From an uncultured Lysobacter sp. (GTDB lineage: Bacteria; Pseudomonadota; Gammaproteobacteria; Xanthomonadales; Xanthomonadaceae): a DNA stretch of 6,934 nucleotides. Below the pieces are notes generated by a model. It ran no database searches. It was not told the DNA's origin and saw only the letters and a list, made by a program, of their open reading frames with translations. Made by a program: the position numbers and the translations under genes. The stretch lies in the NCBI GenBank assembly GCA_943913335.1, contig CALTXS010000051.1, positions 1 to 6,934 of the forward strand, read 5' to 3'. How positions within the stretch are numbered: position 1 is the stretch's first letter; every line of letters starts with the position of its first letter. Below, one piece after another: positions 1-6,619 of this stretch.

Positions 1-1773
1 GTGGCTGCCCTTGGCGTTGCCATGGCCATGCCGGCTACTGCCCAAACTTTCAGCAACACGATCTACTTTGGTGACAGCCTCACCGATAGCGGGACGTTTA
101 TTCCGGCACTGATCCAAATTGCAGGGCCCGGGGCGGCGACGGTCGGCAAGTTCACCACCAATCCTTATCAGGTGTGGTCCGAACAGCTGGCGCGTCGTTA
201 TGGGGTGCAATTGGCGCCTTCGAATCAGGGCGGTACCAACTATGCTGTCGGCGGCGCCCGCGCGGGTGCGGCGGCCACCGGTCCCTTCGGTGCGATTCCT
301 TCGGTGACTTCGCAAGTGTCCACCTACCTGAGTGCCAACGGCGGACGAGCCGATGCCAATGCCCTTTACTCGGTATGGGCCGGCGGCAATGACATGCTGG
401 CCGTGCTGTCCGGCGCTCCCGCGCAAGCTACCATCGGTGCTGCCGTGGCCTCGCAAGTTCAGGCTGTTGGCGCCTTGGCTGCAGCAGGTGCTCAGTACAT
501 TCTGGTCCCGACCCTGCCGGATCTGGGCCTGACCCCGACGGCACGTGCATTAGGCGCGGGTGGCATGGCGGCTGCGACCGGCGGCTCCACCGCGTACAAC
601 ACGGCACTTTACGGTGGCCTGACGTCAGCCGGTCTCAGCTACATTCCGGTGGATACCTTTAACCTGCTGCGCGAAATCGTCGCGAACCCGTCGCTCTACG
701 GCATCACTAATACCACGGCCACCGCCTGCGGTACTGTGAGCTCGGTGCAGTGCTCGCCGTCGAACTACGTGGCGCCGGGCGTGGCTGAAACCTACCTGTT
801 CGCCGATGGCGTGCACCCCACGGGCAAGCTGCATACCATCATGGCCGATCTGGCTTACTCCATGATCGAGGGTCCGCGTCAGCTCGCTCTGGCACCGGTC
901 GCCGCAGTGAATGCGGGCGCGTCACTTGCCGACCGCGTATTTGCCGCTGCGAATCTGTTGCCGAACAACGGCCGTCGTCTGTGGCTCGATGTCCATGGCA
1001 ACTATCAGAATGGCGATTCCAGTGATCTGTACAAGTCCAACGGCGTTGGCGTCATGGCCGGTCTGAACTGGGGCAATGAGACCCTGAGCTATGGCCCGTA
1101 CGTTGGCTTTGATAAGCGCGGCAATAACATGGGCGATGCTGCCGGCAGCTTCGACCAGAATGATGTCACCGTCGGTGGCTTGCTGCGTTACAGCCGCGGA
1201 CCGATCTGGGTCTCGGCACAGGCTTCGTACAGCAAGACGGATACGGACTTTGATCGCCGCGTCAAACTGGGCCCCACAACCCGTATTCACGCCGCTTCCG
1301 CCGATGGCAGCAACGTGACCGGCGGTCTGCAAATGGGTGCGCTGTTTAAGGGTAGCGGTTGGAAGCACGGTCCGTTCATCGGCGTCGTGGCACAAAAGGT
1401 CAGCATTGACGCATTTACCGAAAGCGATTCGCCCGCTTCGACTGCACTGAGCATCGCCGAGCAGGATGCGGATTCGGTCAAGGGGCGCGTTGGCTGGCAA
1501 GCGCAGTTCGGTCAACACGGCCCGTTGCGTCCCTATGCTTCGGTTGCCTGGAACCGTGAGTTCAAGGAACCGGCAGCCCAGCTGACGGCCACTTCGCTCT
1601 CCACTAAGACCACCTACGCCGTCCCGGGTTACGACTTCGACCGCGACTACGGCACGATCAACCTAGGAGCCCGCACGCATCTGCTGGGCCACGATGCCGA
1701 TCTCGGCATCAGCGCCAATGTCTCGGAGAGCAAACAGCAGCAGGCAACGTTCTACGCGACGATCAGCTTCTAA
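1..1773 (+). CDS. GDSL-family esterase/lipase autotransporter (EstA-like), N-terminus cut by window edge
   Basis: Probable outer-membrane esterase that hydrolyses acyl esters at the cell surface. Residues are numbered from the first base of the window. Residues 1-15 are a hydrophobic stretch ending in Ala-Thr-Ala-Gln, which fits a signal peptide h-region and cleavage site. The usual positively charged start is missing, so the GTG at base 1 is probably an internal valine codon and the true start lies upstream. The SGNH/GDSL blocks are present in order: GDSLTDSG with nucleophile Ser26, NYAVGGARAG with Gly85, GGND with Asn130, and FADGVHP with Asp269 and His272. Cys243 and Cys251 could form a small disulfide loop. 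From about residue 310 the sequence turns into alternating aromatic/hydrophobic strands and ends FYATISF with a terminal Phe, typical of a 12-strand autotransporter beta-barrel. The passenger is therefore a short catalytic domain that probably stays attached. Family assignment is firm; the natural substrate is unknown. Confidence 0.88.
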   Translation: MAALGVAMAMPATAQTFSNTIYFGDSLTDSGTFIPALIQIAGPGAATVGKFTTNPYQVWSEQLARRYGVQLAPSNQGGTNYAVGGARAGAAATGPFGAIPSVTSQVSTYLSANGGRADANALYSVWAGGNDMLAVLSGAPAQATIGAAVASQVQAVGALAAAGAQYILVPTLPDLGLTPTARALGAGGMAAATGGSTAYNTALYGGLTSAGLSYIPVDTFNLLREIVANPSLYGITNTTATACGTVSSVQCSPSNYVAPGVAETYLFADGVHPTGKLHTIMADLAYSMIEGPRQLALAPVAAVNAGASLADRVFAAANLLPNNGRRLWLDVHGNYQNGDSSDLYKSNGVGVMAGLNWGNETLSYGPYVGFDKRGNNMGDAAGSFDQNDVTVGGLLRYSRGPIWVSAQASYSKTDTDFDRRVKLGPTTRIHAASADGSNVTGGLQMGALFKGSGWKHGPFIGVVAQKVSIDAFTESDSPASTALSIAEQDADSVKGRVGWQAQFGQHGPLRPYASVAWNREFKEPAAQLTATSLSTKTTYAVPGYDFDRDYGTINLGARTHLLGHDADLGISANVSESKQQQATFYATISF

Positions 1774-1832
1774 CCGGACTGTCATGCGCGTATCGGTCTA
1801 AAGCGTTACGCTATGCCGACCTCAACCGCGAT

Positions 1833-1878
1833 CGGCGCGGTCTCCTCCCACACGGGGTGAGCCGCGCCGTTTGCTTTT
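1833..1878 (+). terminator. Probable intrinsic terminator after the esterase gene
   Basis: CGGCGCGG at 1833-1840 pairs perfectly with CCGCGCCG at 1862-1869. A T-G wobble (1841/1861) can extend the stem, and CCC/GGG can pair inside the 20-nt loop. The right arm is followed by TTTGCTTTT (1870-1878), an interrupted U-tract. It lies 60 bp after the esterase stop and ends 15 bp before the chosen rimB start. A second, mutually exclusive hairpin uses ACCGCG at 1825-1830 with CGCGGT at 1836-1841. The long loop and broken T-run make this weaker than the terminator at 3472. Confidence 0.5.
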
Positions 1879-1892
1879 CCGTTTCCGAACAC

Positions 1893-2351
1893 ATGACACG
1901 AATCAAAACACCGGTAGGCTGGAGAGAATGGGTTGCCTTGCCCGAGCTTGGTATCCGCGGCATTGTCGCCAAGGTGGATACCGGCGCCCGCAGCAGTGCT
2001 CTGCATGTAGATGAGCAGTGGGAGTTCGCCGAAGCGGGAGAGCCGTGGATTGGCTTTGTGATCCATAACCTGCACGAAGGGTCGGCAAGTATTCAGGGTC
2101 AGGCGCGCATTCTGGATCGCCGACCGGTGACGGATTCCGGCGGTCATCGCGCCTTACGACCGTTTATCTCGACCACCATTTTGCTGGCCGGCGAACTTCG
2201 ACCGGTAGAGATCAATTTGTGTTCCCGCCGCACCATGACGTACCCCATGCTGTTAGGACGCACGGCCATTCGCACGCGCTACCTGGTCGATGCCAACCGC
2301 TCATTCATGCATGGCGGTAACCTTCGCACTAAACCCACGGAATTCTCATGA
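1893..2351 (+). CDS. rimB: RimB-type retropepsin-like protein (PF05618, 'ATP-dependent zinc protease' family)
   Basis: A 152-residue soluble protein of the family found beside RimK ligases and called RimB in the pseudomonad rimABK operon. There it works with RimK in controlling glutamate-tail modification of ribosomal protein S6. Family hallmarks are the opening [12 protein letters not shown] (residues 9-20), the aspartic-protease-like [13 protein letters not shown] (Asp29-Thr30-Gly31), and the hydrophobic LLGR near residues 120-123, which matches the second retropepsin signature. It is near full length for the family. The reading frame is open back to a GTG at 1857, but that codon sits inside the probable terminator hairpin and would add 12 residues unlike the family. 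The ATG at 1893 puts the family motif at the usual distance from the start. No clear Shine-Dalgarno precedes either start. The stop overlaps the rimK start by 4 bp (ATGA), so the two are very likely translationally coupled. Protease activity is inferred from the family, not visible here. I see no rimA-like gene upstream. Confidence 0.85.
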   Translation: MTRIKTPVGWREWVALPELGIRGIVAKVDTGARSSALHVDEQWEFAEAGEPWIGFVIHNLHEGSASIQGQARILDRRPVTDSGGHRALRPFISTTILLAGELRPVEINLCSRRTMTYPMLLGRTAIRTRYLVDANRSFMHGGNLRTKPTEFS

Positions 2352-3331
2352 AGATCGCCATACTCTCACGCAATCCGCGGTTGTACTCCACGCGCCGCCT
2401 GGTCGAGGCGGGTCGCGAAGCCGGACATGTCGTTCGCGTGCTCGATCCCCTGCGTTGCTACATGCGTATCGCCAACGACGGTGTCGAGATCCATTACCGC
2501 GGCAAGAGCGTGCTCAAGGTCGATGCAGTGATCCCGCGCATTGGTGCGTCCGTTACCAAATACGGTACGGCGGTGCTCAAGCAGTTCGAGCTGATGGGGG
2601 TTTATACGCCCAATGAGTCGCAGGCAATTCTGACGGCGCGCGATAAGTTGCGCACGCACCAGGTGCTGTGTGCGCAGGGCATCGGCTTGCCCGACACGGT
2701 GTTTGGCGACAACCCCGATGACACGGCCGATCTGCTGTCCATGCTCGGTCCGCCGCCGCATGTCATCAAACTCAACGAAGGCACACAGGGCGCCGGCGTG
2801 ATGCTCACCGAAAAACTGTCGGCATCCAAGTCGGTGATTGAGGCGTTACGCGGTTTGTATGCGCAGTTCCTGGTGCAGGAATTTGTAGCCGAAGCGAAAG
2901 GCGCTGACTTGCGTTGCTTTGTAGTCGGCGGTGAAGTAGTGGCGGCGATGCGTCGTCAGGCACCGAAAGGGGAGTTCCGCTCCAATCTGCATCGCGGCGG
3001 CAGTGCCAAAGGCATTCGCCCGACACGAGAGGAAGCCGAGACCGCAGTGCGCGCGGCCAACACGTTGGGCTTGAATGTTGCCGGTGTGGACCTGATTCGG
3101 TCCAAACGCGGACCCTTGGTACTCGAGGTCAACTCATCTCCGGGACTCGAGGGCATTGAAGCGGCTTCGGGCAAAGATGTCGCCGGGCTGATCATCCGAT
3201 TCATCGAAAAGCAGGTGGCCCCGGTCGCGTCGCAAAAACCTAGGTCACGGGTCGAGATGGCGCAGAAATCACCGGCCCGAGAAACCAAAAAACCAAATAA
3301 AATCAGCAAGTTATACGACAAGCGGACCTAG
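2348..3331 (+). CDS. rimK: Ribosomal protein S6 modification protein RimK (ATP-dependent glutamate ligase) with basic C-terminal extension
   Basis: Cytosolic ATP-grasp ligase that adds glutamate residues to the C-terminus of ribosomal protein S6; the E. coli enzyme can also make poly-alpha-glutamate. It aligns from memory with E. coli RimK over residues 1 to about 291: MKIAILSR start, VIPRIG (61-66), the ATP-grasp loop [11 protein letters not shown] (Lys141), VQEF (176-179), the DLRCFVVG strand (187-194), RSNLHRGG (211-218), GVDLI with Asp248, and the metal-binding [11 protein letters not shown] (Glu260, Asn262). E. coli RimK has 300 residues and this has 327. The extra tail from about residue 292 holds 11 Lys/Arg against 3 acidic residues and is encoded by noticeably A-rich DNA. 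The start overlaps the rimB stop in ATGA with only a weak ribosome-binding site (CACGG), consistent with coupling. The transcript probably ends at the hairpin at 3472-3501. Confidence 0.95.
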   Translation: MKIAILSRNPRLYSTRRLVEAGREAGHVVRVLDPLRCYMRIANDGVEIHYRGKSVLKVDAVIPRIGASVTKYGTAVLKQFELMGVYTPNESQAILTARDKLRTHQVLCAQGIGLPDTVFGDNPDDTADLLSMLGPPPHVIKLNEGTQGAGVMLTEKLSASKSVIEALRGLYAQFLVQEFVAEAKGADLRCFVVGGEVVAAMRRQAPKGEFRSNLHRGGSAKGIRPTREEAETAVRAANTLGLNVAGVDLIRSKRGPLVLEVNSSPGLEGIEAASGKDVAGLIIRFIEKQVAPVASQKPRSRVEMAQKSPARETKKPNKISKLYDKRT

Positions 3332-3471
3332 TTAAGGTTCGATTAACGAAATTTTAAGCCAAGGGGGCTTAGCTTCGATTCTCCGCGCTACATGCTGCTT
3401 GGATCGGCGGCCCGTCAGTCAACCGATTCAAGGCCTCGCGTAGCGTGGTATCGGGGCAATACGCCTTTCAT
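3332..3471 (+). other. Non-coding, potentially structured rimK 3' region; possible small RNA
   Basis: This is the first 140 bp of a 255-bp gap. No credible ORF is seen on either strand. Several stems can be drawn by eye. TAAGCC at 3355-3360 pairs with GGCTTA at 3366-3371. CCGAT at 3423-3427 pairs with ATCGG at 3450-3454. This second stem encloses GCC-T-CGC (3433-3439) against GCG-T-GGT (3443-3449) around a GTA loop. ATCGG at 3403-3407 can compete for the same CCGAT. The stretch leads straight into a strong terminator. It may be simply the 3' UTR of rimK, or an sRNA processed from that UTR or made from its own promoter. I could not identify a convincing promoter inside it or match it to a known RNA family. 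Confidence 0.3.
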
Positions 3472-3501
3472 ACCGGACTGTTTCGACAGTCCGGTTTTTT
3501 T
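3472..3501 (+). terminator. Strong Rho-independent terminator with UUCG loop
   Basis: A perfect 10-bp stem, ACCGGACTGT (3472-3481) with ACAGTCCGGT (3486-3495), is closed by a TTCG tetraloop. A run of seven T (3495-3501) follows. It lies 140 bp after the rimK stop and 85 bp before the colR start. It most likely ends the rimBK transcript, or a small RNA, and insulates the downstream operon. Confidence 0.93.
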
Positions 3502-3586
3502 ATGTTCAGGCTTTTAGTTCCAATTGTTAAATGGCTCCTATAGAGTGATTGAACCCTAGAGACAATCCCCCGGAGTCACCACTGTC
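3502..3586 (+). promoter_or_regulatory. Upstream region of the two-component operon: candidate promoter, inverted repeat and ribosome-binding site
   Basis: This AT-richer 85 bp lies between the terminator and colR, and the operon's promoter should lie here. TATAGA at 3539-3544 is a 4-of-6 match to a sigma70 -10 box. The nearest possible -35 boxes, such as TTCCAA at 3518-3523, have poor sequence or spacing. An inverted repeat GATTG (3547-3551) / CAATC (3563-3567), separated by 11 bp, sits just upstream of the ribosome-binding site and could be an operator or a leader hairpin. GGAG at 3572-3575 lies 11 nt before the colR ATG and is the likely Shine-Dalgarno. Only the ribosome-binding site is reasonably secure. 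Confidence 0.35.
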
Positions 3587-4270
3587 ATGCGCATTCTTGT
3601 CATCGAAGACAACCAGGACATCGCCGCCAATCTCGGCGACTTTCTCGAGGAGCGCGGCCACACCGTAGACTTTGCTGCCGACGGGATCACGGGCTTGCAT
3701 CTGGCCGTGGTGAACGATTTTGATGCCATCGTGCTGGATTTGAATCTGCCGGGCATGGATGGTCTTGATGTCGCTCGCAAGCTCCGCAACGAAGCGCGCA
3801 AGCAAACGCCGATTCTGATGCTGACTGCACGCGACTCGCTGGAAAACAAGCTGGCCGGCTTTGATAGCGGTGCCGACGACTATCTGATCAAGCCGTTTGC
3901 TCTGCAGGAAGTCGAAGTGCGCCTCAACGCCCTGCAACGTCGCGGCCGCGGTGTGCAGACCCGCGTACTGAATGTCGGCGATCTCGAATACAACCTCGAC
4001 ACGCTCGAAGTGCGTCGCGAGGGCAAGCTGCTGCAACTCAACCCGACTGCGCTCAAGATTCTGCAGGCACTGATGGAGGCCTCGCCGGCCGTCGTCACGC
4101 GTCAGGATATCGAGACGCGCGTCTGGGGCGAAGAGCTGCCGGACTCCGACAGCCTGCGCGTGCACATCCACGGGTTGCGGGCACTGGTGGACAAGCCGTT
4201 CAAGGATGCGATGATCCAGACGCGTCACGGTATCGGCTACCGCATCGCTGTCCCCGAACCCGAGGCCTGA
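3587..4270 (+). CDS. colR: OmpR/PhoB-family DNA-binding response regulator, ColR-like (VgrR in Xanthomonas)
   Basis: Cytoplasmic transcription regulator activated by phosphotransfer from the adjacent kinase. The receiver domain spans about residues 1-118, with acidic pocket Glu7/Asp8, phospho-acceptor Asp51 in VLDLNLPGMDG, Thr80 in MLTAR and Lys102 in LIKPFAL. All catalytic positions are intact. The winged-helix DNA-binding domain spans about 125-222: LNPTALKILQ, the likely recognition helix around residues 186-200 (DSDSLRVHIHGLRAL), and the wing TRHGIGYRI. The 227-residue length is typical. The sequence strongly resembles remembered ColR proteins, especially DSDSLR-H-H-LR and the DKPF turn. 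In pseudomonads ColRS controls envelope-maintenance genes and responds to excess zinc or ferric iron. In Xanthomonas the equivalent VgrR controls iron homeostasis and virulence. The colR name is by resemblance, since no alignment could be run. The gene ends 10 bp before the kinase gene, so one operon is likely. Confidence 0.88.
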   Translation: MRILVIEDNQDIAANLGDFLEERGHTVDFAADGITGLHLAVVNDFDAIVLDLNLPGMDGLDVARKLRNEARKQTPILMLTARDSLENKLAGFDSGADDYLIKPFALQEVEVRLNALQRRGRGVQTRVLNVGDLEYNLDTLEVRREGKLLQLNPTALKILQALMEASPAVVTRQDIETRVWGEELPDSDSLRVHIHGLRALVDKPFKDAMIQTRHGIGYRIAVPEPEA

Positions 4271-4280
4271 TCGGTAATCC

Positions 4281-5627
4281 ATGGCGAGCATTCCCAGTAA
4301 TCGGGGGACGACGGCGGCTGCCAGATTCCGGCGGACACTGCGGACACGTCTGATCCTGGCCTTTGGCTTGCTGGGCCTGTTACTGATCACCTCGTTTATT
4401 TTTACGACGTACTGGTTCAGCACCTTGCTGGACGCCGATACGCGTGGCTTTTTGCAGAGCAGCGTCAATCGCAGTGCCGATGCGTTTTACCGCAACCCGC
4501 GCTCCCCGTTCGCCGAGTTGAGCAATCTGCGCGCATATCGCTATCCGCCGAATCAGCCGCACCAGCTGTTCAATCCGGATTGGGCCATGTATTCCAACGG
4601 CGTCTACCACGTCTCGAGCATTGACGAGAACGGCCACGAGTTCAATTACCGCCTGGCGGTGCGCAAGGATCCGCAGCAGTGGTTCTTCATTGCGATGGAT
4701 CAGACCCAGGCGATCAAGACCCAGCGCCGCGTCACTGTCATTCTGTTTGCAATGGGGCTGACGGCGCTGCTGGTGACTTTGCTGGTGGGCTGGTGGTTGG
4801 CCAATACCGTGATGCGACCGGTGACGGAGCTGGCGGCCGATCTGAAAAAATCCAGTCGCTCGCCCGACGCAAAATTCAAAACCGACCGCATCCCTAACGA
4901 CGAAGTCGGGCAGCTGGCTCAAGCCCTCGATGATTATTCAGAGCGCCTGCGCGAGGTGGTCCAGCGCGATCAGGAGTTCAACGCAGACGTTAGCCATGAA
5001 CTGCGCACGCCTTTGGCAGTCATTCGCGGCGCCACCGAGCTGTTGCTCACCACACCGAATCTGGACGATCGCACTCGCACGCGCATCAAGCGCATTCAAC
5101 GCTCCGAACAGCAATGTACGGACCTGATCAGTTCTATGCTGCTGCTGTCCCGCAATGAACGCGGTACCGGCAACGTCGATGTCGCCAAGTTGTGCGAACA
5201 GCTGATTGATGCCCATCGCGAGCAGGTGGGCCGCAAGCCCGTGGTCTTACGCTTCGAAGGCGAACCGGGCCTCGTCGTGAATGCCCCGGAGTCGTCGGTT
5301 TCGGTGGCGCTGGGTAACCTGATCGGCAATGCCGTCAAATACACGCAGGAAGGCGAAGTGCTCGTCCGTCTCGAAGGCGATATCGTGCGCGTCATTGATA
5401 ACGGCCCCGGCCTGTCCGTGGATGACATGTCGAAACTGTTCCAGCGCGGCTATCGCGGGACCCATGTGGGTCATTCGCAAGGTGGCGGTATCGGTCTGTC
5501 GATCGTGCGTCGCCTGTGTGCCTTGTATGGCTGGGAGGTCAGCGTATTGCCGCATAACCCGCGCGGGGTCGAGGCGTCGCTGTACTTCGATCCGCACAAG
5601 ACGCGGCCGACACCGGCCGGGGCCTAA
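4281..5627 (+). CDS. colS: Membrane sensor histidine kinase, ColS-like (VgrS in Xanthomonas)
   Basis: Inner-membrane kinase that should sense a periplasmic signal and phosphorylate the upstream regulator. A basic N-terminus is followed by TM1 at about residues 24-46, a periplasmic sensor of about 100 residues (47-150), TM2 at about 151-174, and a HAMP linker to about 227. The dimerisation/phosphoacceptor domain follows with His239 in DVSHELRTPLAVIRG, then the ATPase domain with N-box LGNLIGNAVKY (Asn346, Asn350), G1 VIDNGPGL (371-378), an F-box-like LFQRGYRG (386-393) and G2 GGGIGLSIV (401-409). All catalytic motifs are intact and the 448-residue length is typical. The sensor domain shows no ExxE, the metal-binding motif reported in ColS/VgrS sensors; the nearest is ExxxE at Glu116/Glu120. 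The start is the first in-frame ATG after colR. Its only visible ribosome-binding candidate is GAGG 15 nt upstream, inside the end of colR, so coupling is plausible. ColS identity rests mainly on the partner gene; kinase identity is certain. Confidence 0.87.
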   Translation: MASIPSNRGTTAAARFRRTLRTRLILAFGLLGLLLITSFIFTTYWFSTLLDADTRGFLQSSVNRSADAFYRNPRSPFAELSNLRAYRYPPNQPHQLFNPDWAMYSNGVYHVSSIDENGHEFNYRLAVRKDPQQWFFIAMDQTQAIKTQRRVTVILFAMGLTALLVTLLVGWWLANTVMRPVTELAADLKKSSRSPDAKFKTDRIPNDEVGQLAQALDDYSERLREVVQRDQEFNADVSHELRTPLAVIRGATELLLTTPNLDDRTRTRIKRIQRSEQQCTDLISSMLLLSRNERGTGNVDVAKLCEQLIDAHREQVGRKPVVLRFEGEPGLVVNAPESSVSVALGNLIGNAVKYTQEGEVLVRLEGDIVRVIDNGPGLSVDDMSKLFQRGYRGTHVGHSQGGGIGLSIVRRLCALYGWEVSVLPHNPRGVEASLYFDPHKTRPTPAGA

Positions 5628-5642
5628 GTTCAGCGCTAGGGC

Positions 5643-6554
5643 TTAGACCAGTTCCAGCCAGCCGTGTTTGTCTTCGGTCTTGCCTTTGACCAGATCGAAG
5701 TAGGCCTGCTGCAGCTGGCGGGTCAGTTCGCCGGCCACGCCCTTGCCGATCTTGCGGCCATCGACGGAACGGATCGGCGTGATCTCGGCAGCGGTGCCGC
5801 ACATGAACAGCTCGTCGCACAGGTACAGGTATTCGCGCGGCATGTCGCGCTCGACCACTTCGATGCCCATGTCGCGTGCGAGCGTCATGATGGTGTTGCG
5901 GGTCAGGCCGTTGAGCAACGCCGCCGACACCGGTGTGGTGTGCAGCGCGCCGTTAAAGACCAGGAACAGGTTTTCGCCGGCACCTTCGGAGAGTAGGCCG
6001 GTGGAGGCCAGGGCAATGCCTTCGCCAAAGCCTAAGCGACGGGCTTCACGGGCGATGAGCTGGCCGGACAGGTAGTTGCCGCCGGCCTTGGCGCCTGCCG
6101 GAATCGTGTTCGGTGCAAAGCGCTGCCACGAGGAGACGCAGGCATCGATGCCGTTTTCCAGCACGTCCGGGCCGAGATAGGCACCCATTTCCCAGGTGGC
6201 GACGGCCACATCAATGGGAGTGTCGGCGCTCAGGCCGAACCCGCCCAGACCGCGATAGGCGACCGGACGCAGGTAGGCGTCTTTGAGGCCGTTGCGCTTG
6301 ACCATTTCCTTACAGGCGGCGTTGAGCTCTTCGATTGAGTATGGGATTTCAAAGTCGTAGATCTTGGCCGAGTCGTGCAGGCGCTTGTTGTGGTCGGTCA
6401 GGCGGAAGATGGCAGGACCCTTGGGGGTGTCGTAGGCGCGGATGCCTTCGAACACGGACGAACCGTAGTGCAGGGCATGCGACATCACATGCGTCGTGGC
6501 ATCGGCCCATTTTTTAACTTCGCCGTTTTGCCAAATCCACTCGGGGTAGTTCAT
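5643..6554 (-). CDS. ilvE: Branched-chain amino acid aminotransferase (PLP fold-type IV)
   Basis: Cytosolic PLP enzyme catalysing the last step of leucine, isoleucine and valine synthesis and the first of their breakdown, with 2-oxoglutarate/glutamate as the amino partner. Its 303 residues compare with 309 in E. coli IlvE. Recognisable segments are HYGSSVFEGIRAY (29-41), HNKRLHDSAKIY with phosphate-binding Arg58, and IPAGAKAGGNYLSG with catalytic Lys156 and Tyr161. The PLP-site LLSEGAGENLF (Glu190), CGTAAEITPIRSVDG (252-266) and a C-terminal TEDKHGWLELV follow. ALASTG replaces the LDVNG of E. coli just before the SEG motif. AGGA (6561-6564 on the + strand, TCCT) lies 6 nt before the ATG, a good ribosome-binding site that supports this start. 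The gene converges on colS with only 15 bp between stops and no obvious terminator. Its upstream same-strand neighbour ends 65 bp away, so co-transcription is possible. Confidence 0.95.
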   Translation of the reverse strand: MNYPEWIWQNGEVKKWADATTHVMSHALHYGSSVFEGIRAYDTPKGPAIFRLTDHNKRLHDSAKIYDFEIPYSIEELNAACKEMVKRNGLKDAYLRPVAYRGLGGFGLSADTPIDVAVATWEMGAYLGPDVLENGIDACVSSWQRFAPNTIPAGAKAGGNYLSGQLIAREARRLGFGEGIALASTGLLSEGAGENLFLVFNGALHTTPVSAALLNGLTRNTIMTLARDMGIEVVERDMPREYLYLCDELFMCGTAAEITPIRSVDGRKIGKGVAGELTRQLQQAYFDLVKGKTEDKHGWLELV

Positions 6555-6619
6555 CGCCGGTCCTACTGCTGTTTTGAATTGCCGTAGTTTACCAAACGCG
6601 GTCCGGGCAGGTGCCGGCT

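Noticed and set aside
1..3. GTG at base 1 as the true start of the esterase
   Set aside because: The encoded N-terminus begins in the middle of a signal-peptide hydrophobic core with no basic residues before it, so the gene almost certainly begins upstream of the window.
922..1518. 198-codon antisense frame under the autotransporter barrel
   Set aside because: It is a shadow of the esterase gene. No ribosome-binding site or domain is seen, and the + strand frame has clear beta-barrel and GDSL features.
1802..1812. Short inverted repeat AGCGT-T-ACGCT after the esterase
   Set aside because: The arms are 5 bp with a 1-base spacer and there is no supporting context; it is too short to call an operator.
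1857..1892. GTG at 1857 as the rimB start
   Set aside because: It would place the start inside the terminator-like hairpin and add 12 residues without family resemblance. ATG 1893 fits the family's usual N-terminus.
3527..4468. Long antisense open frame (313 codons, - strand) across colR and the start of colS
   Set aside because: It lies wholly opposite two well-supported genes with intact catalytic motifs. Its translation shows no recognisable domain, and long antisense frames are expected opposite GC-rich, codon-biased genes.
6566..6619. sigma70 promoter for ilvE in the gap before it
   Set aside because: TAAACT on the - strand is only a 4-of-6 match to a -10 box, and the sequence 17 bp upstream (GCACCT) does not resemble a -35 box.
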